Positions 1 through 8,139 of a stretch of DNA of 64,000 nt are shown piece after piece. Where the stretch lies: positions 62,001 through 126,000 of the forward strand of contig CABUSV010000002.1 in assembly GCA_902494345.1 (NCBI GenBank), written 5' to 3'. The notes under the pieces are model-generated. The model saw only the letters and a list, made by a program, of their open reading frames with translations, did no database searches and was not told where the DNA came from. The position numbers and the translations under genes are program-made. Positions within the stretch are counted from its first letter, which is position 1, and the number at the start of each line of letters is the position of its first letter. The DNA comes from an uncultured Collinsella sp. (lineage in GTDB: Bacteria > Actinomycetota > Coriobacteriia > Coriobacteriales > Coriobacteriaceae).

Positions 1-778
1 CGGCAACCGCCAGCGGATCGTGCAGCGCGCAGCCACCCAGGTAGGGGGCGTTCATCTCGTACGAGCCAATGTAGTGCTCCACCATACTCGCAAACGCGCA
101 ACCGGCCATGGTGCCCGAGCCCGTCCAACCGGCAATGTCGCGACGCGTGAGCACCACGCGATGCGTCACATCCAGACCCACCATAGTGAGCTTGCGGCCC
201 GAGCGCAGCACCGCGTCGGCTGCCTCGGGGTCGCTCGCCATATTGGCCTCGGCGCCCGCGCTCACGTTACCGGGCACGGTAAGGGCGCCGCCCATCACGA
301 CCACGCGGCCGATGGACATCATCGCCGCCGCATCGCGCTCCAGGGCGAGCGCCAGGTTGGAGAGCGGGCCAGTCGCTACGTAGACCAGATCGGGACCATA
401 GGTGCGCGCGGCATCGATCAGATAATCGACCGCAGCGTTGCCGTCGGCCGAGGTCGCCCCCACCGGCTCGTAGGGCGACGCGGGCACGCTCGCGCCGCCG
501 ATGCCGTTCTTGCCGTGAATGAGCGCGGTGGACGCCGGCGGCGTATAGGGCTCAGTCGCCTGCAGAGGACGGTCGGCACCCAGGTACACCGGAACCTCGG
601 GGCGACCCAGCAGATCGAGCACCGCCAGGCAATTGTGCGCCGATTGCTCGACGCGCACGTTGCCAAAGCACGTGATGATGCCCACGAGCTCCACCTCGGG
701 GCTCGCGATGGCATAGGCCAGCGCCATCGCATCGTCCACTCCCATATCCAGATCAAGGATCAGCTTCTTGATTGCCAT
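1..778 (-). CDS. nucleoside hydrolase, C-terminus cut by window edge
   Basis: Inosine-uridine preferring nucleoside hydrolase, cleaving ribonucleosides to base plus ribose in the cytoplasm. Reading leftwards from an ATG at 778, the protein begins MAIKKLILDLDMGVDDAMAL; DLDMGVDD fits the Asp-rich calcium and ribose site (DxDxGxDD) at the start of the IUNH family. Downstream the GPLSNLALAL and VVVMGGAL stretches typical of the family follow. About 259 codons are visible of a usual 300-320, so the last part lies outside the window. A GGAG ribosome site precedes the ATG. It follows ribokinase by 30 bases on the same strand, so ribose released here could be phosphorylated by its neighbour. Confidence 0.9.
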   Translation of the reverse strand, partial: MAIKKLILDLDMGVDDAMALAYAIASPEVELVGIITCFGNVRVEQSAHNCLAVLDLLGRPEVPVYLGADRPLQATEPYTPPASTALIHGKNGIGGASVPASPYEPVGATSADGNAAVDYLIDAARTYGPDLVYVATGPLSNLALALERDAAAMMSIGRVVVMGGALTVPGNVSAGAEANMASDPEAADAVLRSGRKLTMVGLDVTHRVVLTRRDIAGWTGSGTMAGCAFASMVEHYIGSYEMNAPYLGGCALHDPLAVA

Positions 779-808
779 TGTTCTACTCCGCTTCTCCGTC
801 TTTATCGT

Positions 809-1771
809 TTAACCAAACCAATGTTCAACTTCGGCGCGCGTGGGAATCGATTGCTGAGCGCCCAGGCGCGACACCGTCACTGCCGAAGCGCGAGCACCCG
901 CGGCCATGCACTCAAAGAGCGGCAAGCCCTCTAGGCGAGCCGCCGCCAACGCGCCGATAAACGTATCGCCGGCGGCCGTGGTATCGACTACCGCACTCGA
1001 AAGTGCCGGCATGCGCAGCAGCTCACCGCCATCGCCGAGCGTAACCGAGCCGGCACCGCCCAGCGTGATGACCGCGGCGCCGGCGCCCTTGTCGAGCAGC
1101 GCATTGAGCGCGGCGACGCAACTCACATCATCCGTGGGCAGAATGCCCGTCAGAACCTGGCACTCGGTCTCGTTGGGGCAGACCAGGTCGACCGCAGGCC
1201 AGACCTCCGCAGGCAACTCGCAGGCGGGCGCTGGATTAAAGACCGTATAGAACCCCAGCTCGTGAGCGCAAAAAAACGCATCGGCAGTCGCCACAAGGTC
1301 ACATTCGCCCTGGGCGATAAAGACGCTTCCGGCAGCCGGGGCAATCTTGCTGGCGTCGCCGTCGAGCTCATCGGCCACCAGACGCCTCAGCGCGCGGGCA
1401 ACGTCCGCACCCGCAAGCGCATGGTTGGCGCCCGGTGACAGTATGATGCGGTTGTCGCCCTCGCAGCGAATGATGGTCGCCGTTCCCGTCTCCACGTCAT
1501 CGCGACGCGCCACAAACTCAACGCCCACGCCGGCATCCTGAAGTCCCGCCACCAGCGCATCGCCAAACGTATCGCGCCCAACCGCGCCGATCATGCACGT
1601 GCGCGCACCCATGCGCGCGGCGGCGACGGCCTGGTTAGCGCCCTTGCCACCGGCGTTGGTGATAAACCCGCTGCCGCCGACGGTCTCGCCCGCGCGCGGC
1701 ATGCGCTCGCACGCCACCGAAAGGTCCATGTTCATGCTGCCGAACACCGCAACGATGCCGCGATCTGCCAT
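809..1771 (-). CDS. rbsK: ribokinase (PfkB family)
   Basis: ATP-dependent sugar kinase converting ribose to ribose 5-phosphate. The 320-aa product has the N-terminal GSMNMDLS start of the fold, the substrate motif [16 protein letters not shown] near residue 40, and the C-terminal PfkB signature with TTAAGDTF, whose Asp is the catalytic base. I chose the ATG at 1771 ([11 protein letters not shown]) because a strong GAGGAGG site lies just upstream; a longer reading frame continues but adds a non-homologous basic leader. It lies upstream of the nucleoside hydrolase in the same direction, forming a nucleoside salvage pair. A related sugar or adenosine kinase specificity cannot be excluded from sequence alone. 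Confidence 0.9.
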   Translation of the reverse strand: MADRGIVAVFGSMNMDLSVACERMPRAGETVGGSGFITNAGGKGANQAVAAARMGARTCMIGAVGRDTFGDALVAGLQDAGVGVEFVARRDDVETGTATIIRCEGDNRIILSPGANHALAGADVARALRRLVADELDGDASKIAPAAGSVFIAQGECDLVATADAFFCAHELGFYTVFNPAPACELPAEVWPAVDLVCPNETECQVLTGILPTDDVSCVAALNALLDKGAGAAVITLGGAGSVTLGDGGELLRMPALSSAVVDTTAAGDTFIGALAAARLEGLPLFECMAAGARASAVTVSRLGAQQSIPTRAEVEHWFG

Positions 1772-1847
1772 GGAAACCTCCTCGTCTTCAGGCTTTGCGC
1801 CCACCGTCGACCAACGATTGTGCGCTCTCGCGCCCCCTATAACTTTA

Positions 1848-1865
1848 GTCCACTTTGATGTGGAC
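1848..1865. promoter_or_regulatory. inverted repeat, candidate operator between divergent genes
   Basis: GTCCAC, six bases, GTGGAC: a perfect 6-bp inverted repeat located 77 bases upstream of the ribokinase start and about 95 bases before the divergent acyltransferase gene. Position and symmetry suit a regulator site for the ribose/nucleoside pair. No regulator gene is adjacent, so this is only a candidate. Confidence 0.35.
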
Positions 1866-1958
1866 GCGTGCTTGAGCTTGCGCCAGCAGCAAGCATTCAC
1901 AGGAGCAGGCAGCTACAATGAATACGTGCTGATTATTCTCGTCATTGGATGATGTTTT

Positions 1959-4175
1959 ATGGAACAACTCTCGCAATCGGGCTCGCGCGGTCGACGCCGC
2001 ACGGGCAACGAGCCGGCGCCGCACGAACGCGTGAAGAGCGAACGCCGTGCCAACGAGCCGCGACGCACCGCGAGCCCCCATCGCGCTTCTGCCAACAACG
2101 CGGGCCGCGCCAACACTCCCGCCGCGGAGCAGACGCCTGCTCGCCCTAAGTCCCGCTACATCCCTGCCCTTGACGGCCTGCGCACGCTTGCCGTCGTCGC
2201 GGTGGTGCTCTATCACCTTAACCTCACGTGGGCGCAGGGCGGTCTGCTCGGCGTCACGATCTTCTTTGTGCTTTCGGGCTATCTGATCACACGCCTGCTG
2301 CTCAACGAAGTCGCTAAGACCGGCCGCATCGACCTCAAGAGCTTCTGGATCCGCCGCATCCGTCGCCTGGTCCCCGCCGTGGTGACCGTCGTGGTGGTGA
2401 CCTGTGCGCTGTGCACCGTCTTCAACCACGTGATGCTCACCAAGATGCGCCCCGACATTCTGCCGTCACTGCTGTTCTTTAACAACTGGTGGCAGATTGC
2501 CCAAAACGTCTCGTACTTCAATGCTCTGGGCGACCCCTCGCCGCTCACGCACTTTTGGTCGCTTGCCATCGAGGAACAGTTCTACCTGATTTGGCCGCCG
2601 CTGCTGTTTGCCATGGTATCCATGCATGTGAGCAAACCCAACACGCGCCGCGTGGTTCTAGGCCTTGCCGCGGTATCTGCCCTTGCCATGATGGTGCTTT
2701 ACAACCCTGCCGCCGACCCCAGCCGCGTGTACTACGGCACCGACACCCGCGTGTTCTCGCTGCTGCTGGGTGCCTGGATGGCCTTTATCCCCGATCGCGA
2801 CCTGGCGCCGGTGCGTCTCGCTCGTCGTTTGGGGCTCAATCGCCTGGCCGGCGCCGCCAAGCACGGCAAGAACGCCGAGGGCAAGCCTGGCGAGAAGGCC
2901 GACGAATCAGCCGAGACCGGCCCGGCACAGCCGAGCGCCCTCGTGCGCTTTTGGTCCTCGCCCGCATCCATCGATGTGTTGGGCCTCGTGGGTCTGGTTG
3001 GCCTTGCCGCCATGGTCGCGCTCACCAACGGCTACACCGCGTTCCAGTATCGCGGAGGCACGCTGCTGTGCTCGATCCTCACGCTCATGGTCATCGCGGC
3101 CTGCGTGCAGCCCCAGGGAATGGTTGCCCGCGCGCTGTCCGCCGAGCCGCTCGTATGGGTTGGCAAGCGCTCGTACAGCATCTACCTGTGGCACTATCCC
3201 CTGCTGTTGCTCATGAACCCGGTCGCCAACATCAACGATACACCGTGGTGGCAGTACATTTTGCAGGTGCTGTTGGTGGTCGCCGTGGCCGAATGCTCAT
3301 ATCGCTTTATCGAGACGCCGTTTAGAAAGGGCGCCTTTGGGCGCACCGTATCCGAGTTCCGCGACGGCACCGCCACGCCCGCCAACTGGGTGCGCGCGCA
3401 CGTCCCTGCCTGCGCAGCCTGCGCTGTCGTGTTGGTCGTTGCACTGGGCGGCCTGATCTTTGTGCCCGAGACGTCTGCGCTGAGCGGCGAGGGCGCCGAA
3501 GTTCTGAACAAGAAAGCCAAGAACGCCGCACCCACCGACCAGCAGGCGGCCGACGACACCGACAAGGACAACGACGGCTTCCCCGACGGCTCCTACGACC
3601 TGTTGATGATCGGTGACTCCGTGTCGCTGCGCGCCGTTGATTCCTTTGACGGCGTGTTCCCGCACAGCCATATCGATGCCGAAAAGGGCCGCCAGTTCGA
3701 TGCGGGCCGTGCGACATTTGAGGGCTATCTTCAACAGAACCTTGCCGGCAAGATCGTGGTCTTTGCGCTGGGCACCAACGGCTTGGTAACCGACGACCAA
3801 ATCGACGCCATCATGGCCGATGCAGGAGATAAGCGTATTGTGGTGTTTGTGAACACGCGCAGCCCGCAGCCGTGGGTTGGCTCTACCAACCAGGCCATCG
3901 CCAACGCCGTTACGCGCTACAAGAACGTACGCGTTATCGACTGGTACGGATACAGTGCCAACCGCAACGACCTGTTCGATGGCGATGGCACGCATCTATC
4001 GACCACTGGCGTGACTGAGTACCTCAACTTGATCCACGATGCCGTCAAGAAGGACCTGCCCGTGCATCCCGAGGATCACGTCAACGATCCGCAGCCGGCA
4101 GCCGTCAAGTCTGCCACCGACGCACTCGTCAATGCGCTCGCTCTCAAGCCGCACAAGCTGGGCACCGACAAGTAA
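1959..4175 (+). CDS. acyltransferase-3 / SGNH two-domain membrane O-acyltransferase
   Basis: OafA/YrhL-type enzyme of 738 aa expected to O-acylate a cell-envelope polysaccharide or peptidoglycan. A basic, disordered cytoplasmic leader (about 67 aa) precedes an acyltransferase-3 domain of some ten membrane segments starting at RYIPALDGLRTLAVVAVV and containing the family stretch SLAIEEQFYLIWP. A charged insertion rich in Lys, Glu and Ala lies between membrane segments near residue 300. The exported C-terminal half is an SGNH hydrolase-like domain with block I GDSVS near residue 552 and block V DGTH near 676, so the Ser/Asp/His set appears intact. The ATG at 1959 has only a weak ribosome site; a TACAAT box lies at 1914-1919. 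It stands alone, divergent from rbsK. Confidence 0.88.
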   Translation: MEQLSQSGSRGRRRTGNEPAPHERVKSERRANEPRRTASPHRASANNAGRANTPAAEQTPARPKSRYIPALDGLRTLAVVAVVLYHLNLTWAQGGLLGVTIFFVLSGYLITRLLLNEVAKTGRIDLKSFWIRRIRRLVPAVVTVVVVTCALCTVFNHVMLTKMRPDILPSLLFFNNWWQIAQNVSYFNALGDPSPLTHFWSLAIEEQFYLIWPPLLFAMVSMHVSKPNTRRVVLGLAAVSALAMMVLYNPAADPSRVYYGTDTRVFSLLLGAWMAFIPDRDLAPVRLARRLGLNRLAGAAKHGKNAEGKPGEKADESAETGPAQPSALVRFWSSPASIDVLGLVGLVGLAAMVALTNGYTAFQYRGGTLLCSILTLMVIAACVQPQGMVARALSAEPLVWVGKRSYSIYLWHYPLLLLMNPVANINDTPWWQYILQVLLVVAVAECSYRFIETPFRKGAFGRTVSEFRDGTATPANWVRAHVPACAACAVVLVVALGGLIFVPETSALSGEGAEVLNKKAKNAAPTDQQAADDTDKDNDGFPDGSYDLLMIGDSVSLRAVDSFDGVFPHSHIDAEKGRQFDAGRATFEGYLQQNLAGKIVVFALGTNGLVTDDQIDAIMADAGDKRIVVFVNTRSPQPWVGSTNQAIANAVTRYKNVRVIDWYGYSANRNDLFDGDGTHLSTTGVTEYLNLIHDAVKKDLPVHPEDHVNDPQPAAVKSATDALVNALALKPHKLGTDK

Positions 4176-4198
4176 CCTGCAGCGCAAACTTCCCACAT

Positions 4199-4236
4199 CC
4201 GGAGGGGGTGTCTGCCACGGCAGACACCCCCTCCGG
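4199..4236. terminator. 16-bp perfect GC-rich hairpin after acyltransferase gene
   Basis: CCGGAGGGGGTGTCTG and its exact complement are separated by six bases, starting 24 bases past the acyltransferase stop. There is no U-run, so it is either a weak terminator, an mRNA 3' stabiliser or one of the palindromic repeats common in this window. Confidence 0.5.
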
Positions 4237-4383
4237 CAGTTAGGGACACTCCTGGCGCAGCCAATGAAGACCTCTACGGATGAATTCCAGGCCGCTCCGT
4301 CGCTCCAGACATCGTTTCCGCGCCTCGTGCCTGCCCCAAACAATCAAAACAAGCCCTTTTCGCCGCACCCTCAAAGGTCTGTG

Positions 4384-4608
4384 GGCAAAAAAGGGCAAAT
4401 ATGAGTACTGTTACCATTTTAGTAGCAGGCAAAACCACCCAAAATGACGTCCGAGCGACCCCTACAACCCCCTAAAGCAGCCAACCTGACTGGTTTAAGG
4501 CGTATTGGAGCCAATTTTAATGAACATACTAAATGCTATGTTCATTATCTTTTAGGATGTAAATGCTATTCACTTAGCAACAGTACTCATATTTGGCATT
4601 TTTTGTCC
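4384..4608. repeat. 225-bp palindromic element with about 33-bp terminal inverted repeats
   Basis: The left end (4384-4416) and right end (4575-4608) are reverse complements with a few mismatches; both contain AAATATGAGTACTGTT preceded by a run GCAAAAAAGGG or similar. The interior is AT-rich (for example the stretch around 4520-4570) and carries no convincing reading frame. Size, terminal inverted repeats and non-coding interior resemble a miniature inverted-repeat element. It fills the gap between the acyltransferase gene and the terminator of the NRAMP gene. Confidence 0.65.
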
Positions 4609-4637
4609 ATTGCTATATAACTAACACCCTATAGCAG

Positions 4638-4674
4638 ACAAAAAACAGGCCGCAGCCCATCGCTGCGGCCTGTT
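4638..4674 (-). terminator. intrinsic terminator of the NRAMP/MgtE-like operon
   Basis: Read on the minus strand, AACAGGCCGCAG pairs with CTGCGGCCTGTT across a short loop and is followed by a run of T. It lies 19 bases past the NRAMP-like stop codon. Confidence 0.85.
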
Positions 4675-4692
4675 CGGAAGCAAAAGTGGGCG

Positions 4693-5955
4693 TTAAGCGC
4701 TGTAGCCCATCGCTTGCAGCACAAACATGACGACTGTCAGCACCGTAATCACGGCGATAGTCGCCCAAGTGAGCACGTTCCACACACGGCCGTTGCGGTT
4801 GGCACCCATAATGTGGCGATCCGCCGCGATAACCACCTGGAATACCAAGACTACAGGCAGCAGCACGCCATTGATGACCTGCGAGGTCATCATAATCTGG
4901 AACAGATCGACGCCGGGCATAAGCACCAGCACGGCAGAGATACCGATGATGGCCGTAATGATGCCGCGGTAAACCGGGGCCTCGTCCCAGCTGCGGTCGG
5001 CACCGCGCTCCCAGCCAAATGCCTCGCAGATAGCGCTCGACGTAACGCCCGGCAGCACGCAGGCGGCCAAGAAGCTCGCCGCGACCAGGCCCGAGGCAAA
5101 CAGTACCGTGGACCACTGACCCGCAATAGGCTCCAGCGCGCGGGCGGCATCGGCGGCATCGCTAATCTGAATACCCGCCGGGAACAGCACCGTACCGGTC
5201 GTGATGATAATGAAGCCCGCAATGATATCAGCAGCGATCGAGCCGCTCACGGTATCGATACGCTGCAGCACGATGTCGTCCTCGCCCGCGTTCTTATCGA
5301 CCACGTTGTTCTGCGCCAAGAAAATCATCCACGGCGCGATGGTGGTACCGATCGTTGCGACCACGAGCGACACGTAGCTGGGGTCATTTTGAATGTTAGG
5401 CACGACCAGGTCGACCGCGACCTCACCCCAGTTGGGGCCAGCCATAAACGCGGCGACAATATAGGTCACGAAGACGCAGCTTACCAGCAGCAAAATCTTC
5501 TCGATGCGCTGGAAACTGCCCGACATGGTAAGCATCCACACCAGCAGCGCCACGAGCGGCACCGAGATGCTCGCCGGCACGCCAAACAGAGCAAGGCCAC
5601 TCGCGATACCCGCGAACTCCGAGATGGTCACCGCCGTGTTGGCGATCAACAGCGCCGCCATGGCCAACACGCTCTTGCGCACGCCAAAGCGCTCGCGAAT
5701 GAGCGACGCCAGGCCCTTACCCGTGACGCATCCGCAGCGCGCCGCGGTCTCCTGCGTCACGATAAGCAGCACGGTCATGACGGGAAGCATCCAGAGCATC
5801 TTGTAGCCATAGCTGGCGCCCGCGCTGGAATACGTTGCAATGCCGCCGGCGTCATTGCCCGAAAGCGCCGCCAGCAGACCGGGACCCATAGCGCCAAAGA
5901 TGGCCGCGATGGTCAACTTTTGCTTGGTGCCCGACTTTTGCTTGGTATTTTGCAC
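4693..5955 (-). CDS. NRAMP-related divalent metal transporter, probable Mg2+ type (NRMT)
   Basis: SLC11/NRAMP-fold membrane protein of 420 aa with about eleven membrane segments. The two metal-site motifs deviate from Mn/Fe transporters: the helix-1 DPGN is DAGG (residues 35-38), and the helix-6 MPHN region is APWM (207-210), so the soft-ligand Met and the Asn are lost. Loss of that Met and Asn is what I recall as the hallmark of NRAMP-related magnesium transporters, including one studied from Eggerthella lenta. The GTG at 5955 is chosen because an AGGTGG site precedes it and it sits 8 bases after the stop of the upstream MgtE_N/CBS gene; an ATG at 6018 would overlap that gene deeply. The gene pair supports Mg2+ over Mn2+ as substrate. 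Confidence 0.85.
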   Translation of the reverse strand: MQNTKQKSGTKQKLTIAAIFGAMGPGLLAALSGNDAGGIATYSSAGASYGYKMLWMLPVMTVLLIVTQETAARCGCVTGKGLASLIRERFGVRKSVLAMAALLIANTAVTISEFAGIASGLALFGVPASISVPLVALLVWMLTMSGSFQRIEKILLLVSCVFVTYIVAAFMAGPNWGEVAVDLVVPNIQNDPSYVSLVVATIGTTIAPWMIFLAQNNVVDKNAGEDDIVLQRIDTVSGSIAADIIAGFIIITTGTVLFPAGIQISDAADAARALEPIAGQWSTVLFASGLVAASFLAACVLPGVTSSAICEAFGWERGADRSWDEAPVYRGIITAIIGISAVLVLMPGVDLFQIMMTSQVINGVLLPVVLVFQVVIAADRHIMGANRNGRVWNVLTWATIAVITVLTVVMFVLQAMGYSA

Positions 5956-5963
5956 GCGACCAC

Positions 5964-7808
5964 CTAACCAATGACCGACATGGTGAGCAGCACCGCAGCG
6001 GCGCAGTACGCCACGCACGAGATCATGACGGCAACAACGTTCATGGCGGCGCCCGACGTGTTGAGGTCATGCTCGTCACGCCAGAACAGCACCATCAGGT
6101 AAATCACGGCGCTCATGTTGCCAACCAGGCAAATGATGGCAGCGATATTAAAGCACCCGGTAAAGAGTTGCTCCTCAAACATGGGCGCATCGGGGAACGC
6201 AGCGGTGCGCACCAGCTGGGCGCACAGGTAGGTCACGAGTGACAGAATCAGGCCCATGCCCGTGCTCTGGAAGAAGAACCCCAGATACGGCTTGGGCTCG
6301 TCGTCGTGACCGTCATACTCCAGGAAGTAGTTCTTGACGAACGACACCATGCGCGAGGCCGCCAGCAGCACAAGCGGCATGGCGCACATGGGGAACACCA
6401 CCAGATGCGCGGAGCCGAGCGCCGTTCCCAGCACGGTCGCCATGATGCACGACGCGATGCCCCATACAACAACCCAGTACTGGCGATGCACGAACCAGCT
6501 GAGCACGTTCGTCGAGTCGTCCGACGCGCTATCGCCCGAGCCGACACCGGCGATTTGCAGGTCCTCCTGATGCTCCTCAGCGATAACGTCCATGGCGTCG
6601 TCGAAGGTTACGATGCCCAGGATATGACGGTTCTCGTCGCAGACAGGGATGGCAACCAGGTCGTACTTGGTCATCTCGTCCGTCACGTCTTCCTGGTCCT
6701 CGTCAGGCGACACATAGACCAGGTCGCGATAGGCCAGCTGACCCAGCGTGGCGTCGCGGTCGGCTACAATCAGCGTGCGCAGCGAAAGCACGCCGGTCAG
6801 CATGCCGCTCGGATCCTCGGTATAGACGTAATAGACACTCTCAAAGTCCTCGTCGAGTTTGCGAATCGCCTCGATGGCATCACCGACCGTCGCCGTGGCG
6901 GGCAGGGAGACAAACTCCGAGGTCATGATGCGGCCGGCGGTGTTGTCCTCATACCCCAGCAGGTTACGAATCGCCTTCTCCTCCTTGACGCCCATCAGGC
7001 GCAGAAGCTTCTCGGCCTTCTCGTAATCGAGCTCGTCGATCAGGTCGGCTGCATCGTCCGGGTCCATCATGGCCAGCATCGACGATGCGTCCGTGTCGGA
7101 CAGGCCCTCGAGCATCTCGGTCATAAGCTCGTCGTCATCGAACTCCGAGATGGCCTCGGCGGCCTGGGCAGTATCGAGCTGCGCAAACACCTGCGCACGT
7201 AGGCGCGGGTCGAGCTGCTCGATAATGTCGGCGATGTCGGCAGGGTGCAGCTCGCCGAGCGTCTTGTGCGACACCGAGAGTTGAATGTTCTTGGTCGAGC
7301 GGTCGAGCAGGTCCATGTAGGACCAAGCGATGATGTCCTCACTGAGCGGCTTGCCCAGGTGCTTCATAAAGCCTTCGACGATATGCTCGAGCGCGGGGCT
7401 GATGGCGCGTAGCAGACCGCGAGCACCGACCTCGGCGCCCAGCAGGCGCAGCTGGTTTTCGCCCGACATGGAAAACTTGATGTCGTTTACGCGCACGACC
7501 TTCATGCCCTGCGTGTCGACAATCTGCTTGTTGAGCACGTCGCGGGCAAGCAGGAGTTCGGTCGGCTGCAGGTACGAAAAACGGATTTCGGTGGCCGACG
7601 TCTTAAGGTGTACGCCCGTCTCGTCGATACGGTCGACCCATTTGCGCCAGCTGATCATAAACGGCGTCTTGCCGGGGCCGCGGAACGCGAGCGACGTCAC
7701 GTGCGGAAAAACTTCGCCGGTAGCAATGCCAAAATCGTTGACCACGCCGAGCTTTTCGCCGTCGACGTCCAAGACCGGCAATTTGAGCATCTCACTCAGA
7801 TAATTCAA
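5964..7808 (-). CDS. PRC-barrel / MgtE_N / CBS-pair membrane protein
   Basis: 614-aa protein. Residues 1-150 hold two PRC-barrel-like modules (LPVLDVDGEKLG and the matching second half); 170-280 is an MgtE N-terminal superhelix (HPADIADIIEQLDP, DDAADLIDEL); 290-420 a CBS pair; the C-terminal 170 aa has four or five membrane segments that do not read like the classical MgtE pore. MgtE_N and CBS sense Mg2+ and nucleotides in MgtE. Next to an NRAMP-like transporter it is best seen as a regulatory or accessory partner rather than an independent channel. Start: TTG at 7808 with GGGGAG five bases upstream, matching the usual length before the first PRC barrel; an in-frame ATG at 7790 is the alternative. 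Confidence 0.8.
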   Translation of the reverse strand: MNYLSEMLKLPVLDVDGEKLGVVNDFGIATGEVFPHVTSLAFRGPGKTPFMISWRKWVDRIDETGVHLKTSATEIRFSYLQPTELLLARDVLNKQIVDTQGMKVVRVNDIKFSMSGENQLRLLGAEVGARGLLRAISPALEHIVEGFMKHLGKPLSEDIIAWSYMDLLDRSTKNIQLSVSHKTLGELHPADIADIIEQLDPRLRAQVFAQLDTAQAAEAISEFDDDELMTEMLEGLSDTDASSMLAMMDPDDAADLIDELDYEKAEKLLRLMGVKEEKAIRNLLGYEDNTAGRIMTSEFVSLPATATVGDAIEAIRKLDEDFESVYYVYTEDPSGMLTGVLSLRTLIVADRDATLGQLAYRDLVYVSPDEDQEDVTDEMTKYDLVAIPVCDENRHILGIVTFDDAMDVIAEEHQEDLQIAGVGSGDSASDDSTNVLSWFVHRQYWVVVWGIASCIMATVLGTALGSAHLVVFPMCAMPLVLLAASRMVSFVKNYFLEYDGHDDEPKPYLGFFFQSTGMGLILSLVTYLCAQLVRTAAFPDAPMFEEQLFTGCFNIAAIICLVGNMSAVIYLMVLFWRDEHDLNTSGAAMNVVAVMISCVAYCAAAVLLTMSVIG

Positions 7809-8099
7809 TGGTGCTCCCCATCATTATTCCTCCGGACGCGGCCGCGCGTGCGGCGTCCGGGGGCTTCTGGATATGTATACGCATGCGCGGGCGGCACGCC
7901 GCTCGACGCTTACACCCCGTGCATGCGCAGAAAGCACCTGCATGGGGTCATCGACTGTATGGTCGAGGTTTGGATTTCACCTGTAACCTTTCTCTTGACC
8001 CTCATTAACCGCAGTAACTATAGCATCAGCATCGCCCTGCGGCATCGAATTTATGCGCTGCACATTGCAGGCATACCAAACGCTGACGCATCCGTGACA
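7792..8099 (-). promoter_or_regulatory. structured leader with a ten-codon ORF overlapping the MgtE-like start
   Basis: About 290 untranslated bases precede the MgtE_N/CBS gene. Nearest the gene, a strong GGAGG (7829-7833) sits 4 and 7 bases before two tandem ATGs (7824, 7821) that open a ten-codon frame MMGSTIELSE ending TGA at 7792, overlapping the TTG start of the main gene in another frame. An 8-bp GC hairpin (7832-7860) abuts this ribosome site. Further upstream, GGTGAAATCC and an imperfect stem CCCCATGCA/TGCACGGGG suggest more structure. I could not match it to the M-box or any other metal riboswitch by eye. Confidence 0.4.
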
Positions 8100-8139
8100 T
8101 AGTCATTGGGGACGTTCTTAAACGACTACCCAATGACTA
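8100..8139. repeat. short hairpin repeat with GGGGAC loop
   Basis: TAGTCATTGGG and its exact complement flank GACGTTCTTAAACGACTA. The right arm includes the stop codon of the deacetylase-like gene. The same loop word GGGGAC recurs in hairpins near 16490, 16525, 62145 and elsewhere, so this is one member of a dispersed family and may double as a terminator. Confidence 0.6.

Noticed and set aside
20..934. Long plus-strand frames rich in Arg and His opposite the nucleoside hydrolase and ribokinase genes
   Set aside because: Antisense shadow typical of high-GC coding DNA; composition lacks any family motif and the minus-strand genes are clear.
7995..8024. Plus-strand promoter TTGACC, 18 bases, TATAGC
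   Set aside because: Boxes fit, but no plus-strand gene follows; it could make an antisense RNA, which sequence alone cannot support.
7809..8099. M-box or cobalamin riboswitch before the MgtE-like gene
   Set aside because: GGTGAAATCC recalls part of a cobalamin riboswitch, but the other conserved boxes are missing, and M-box core sequences are absent.
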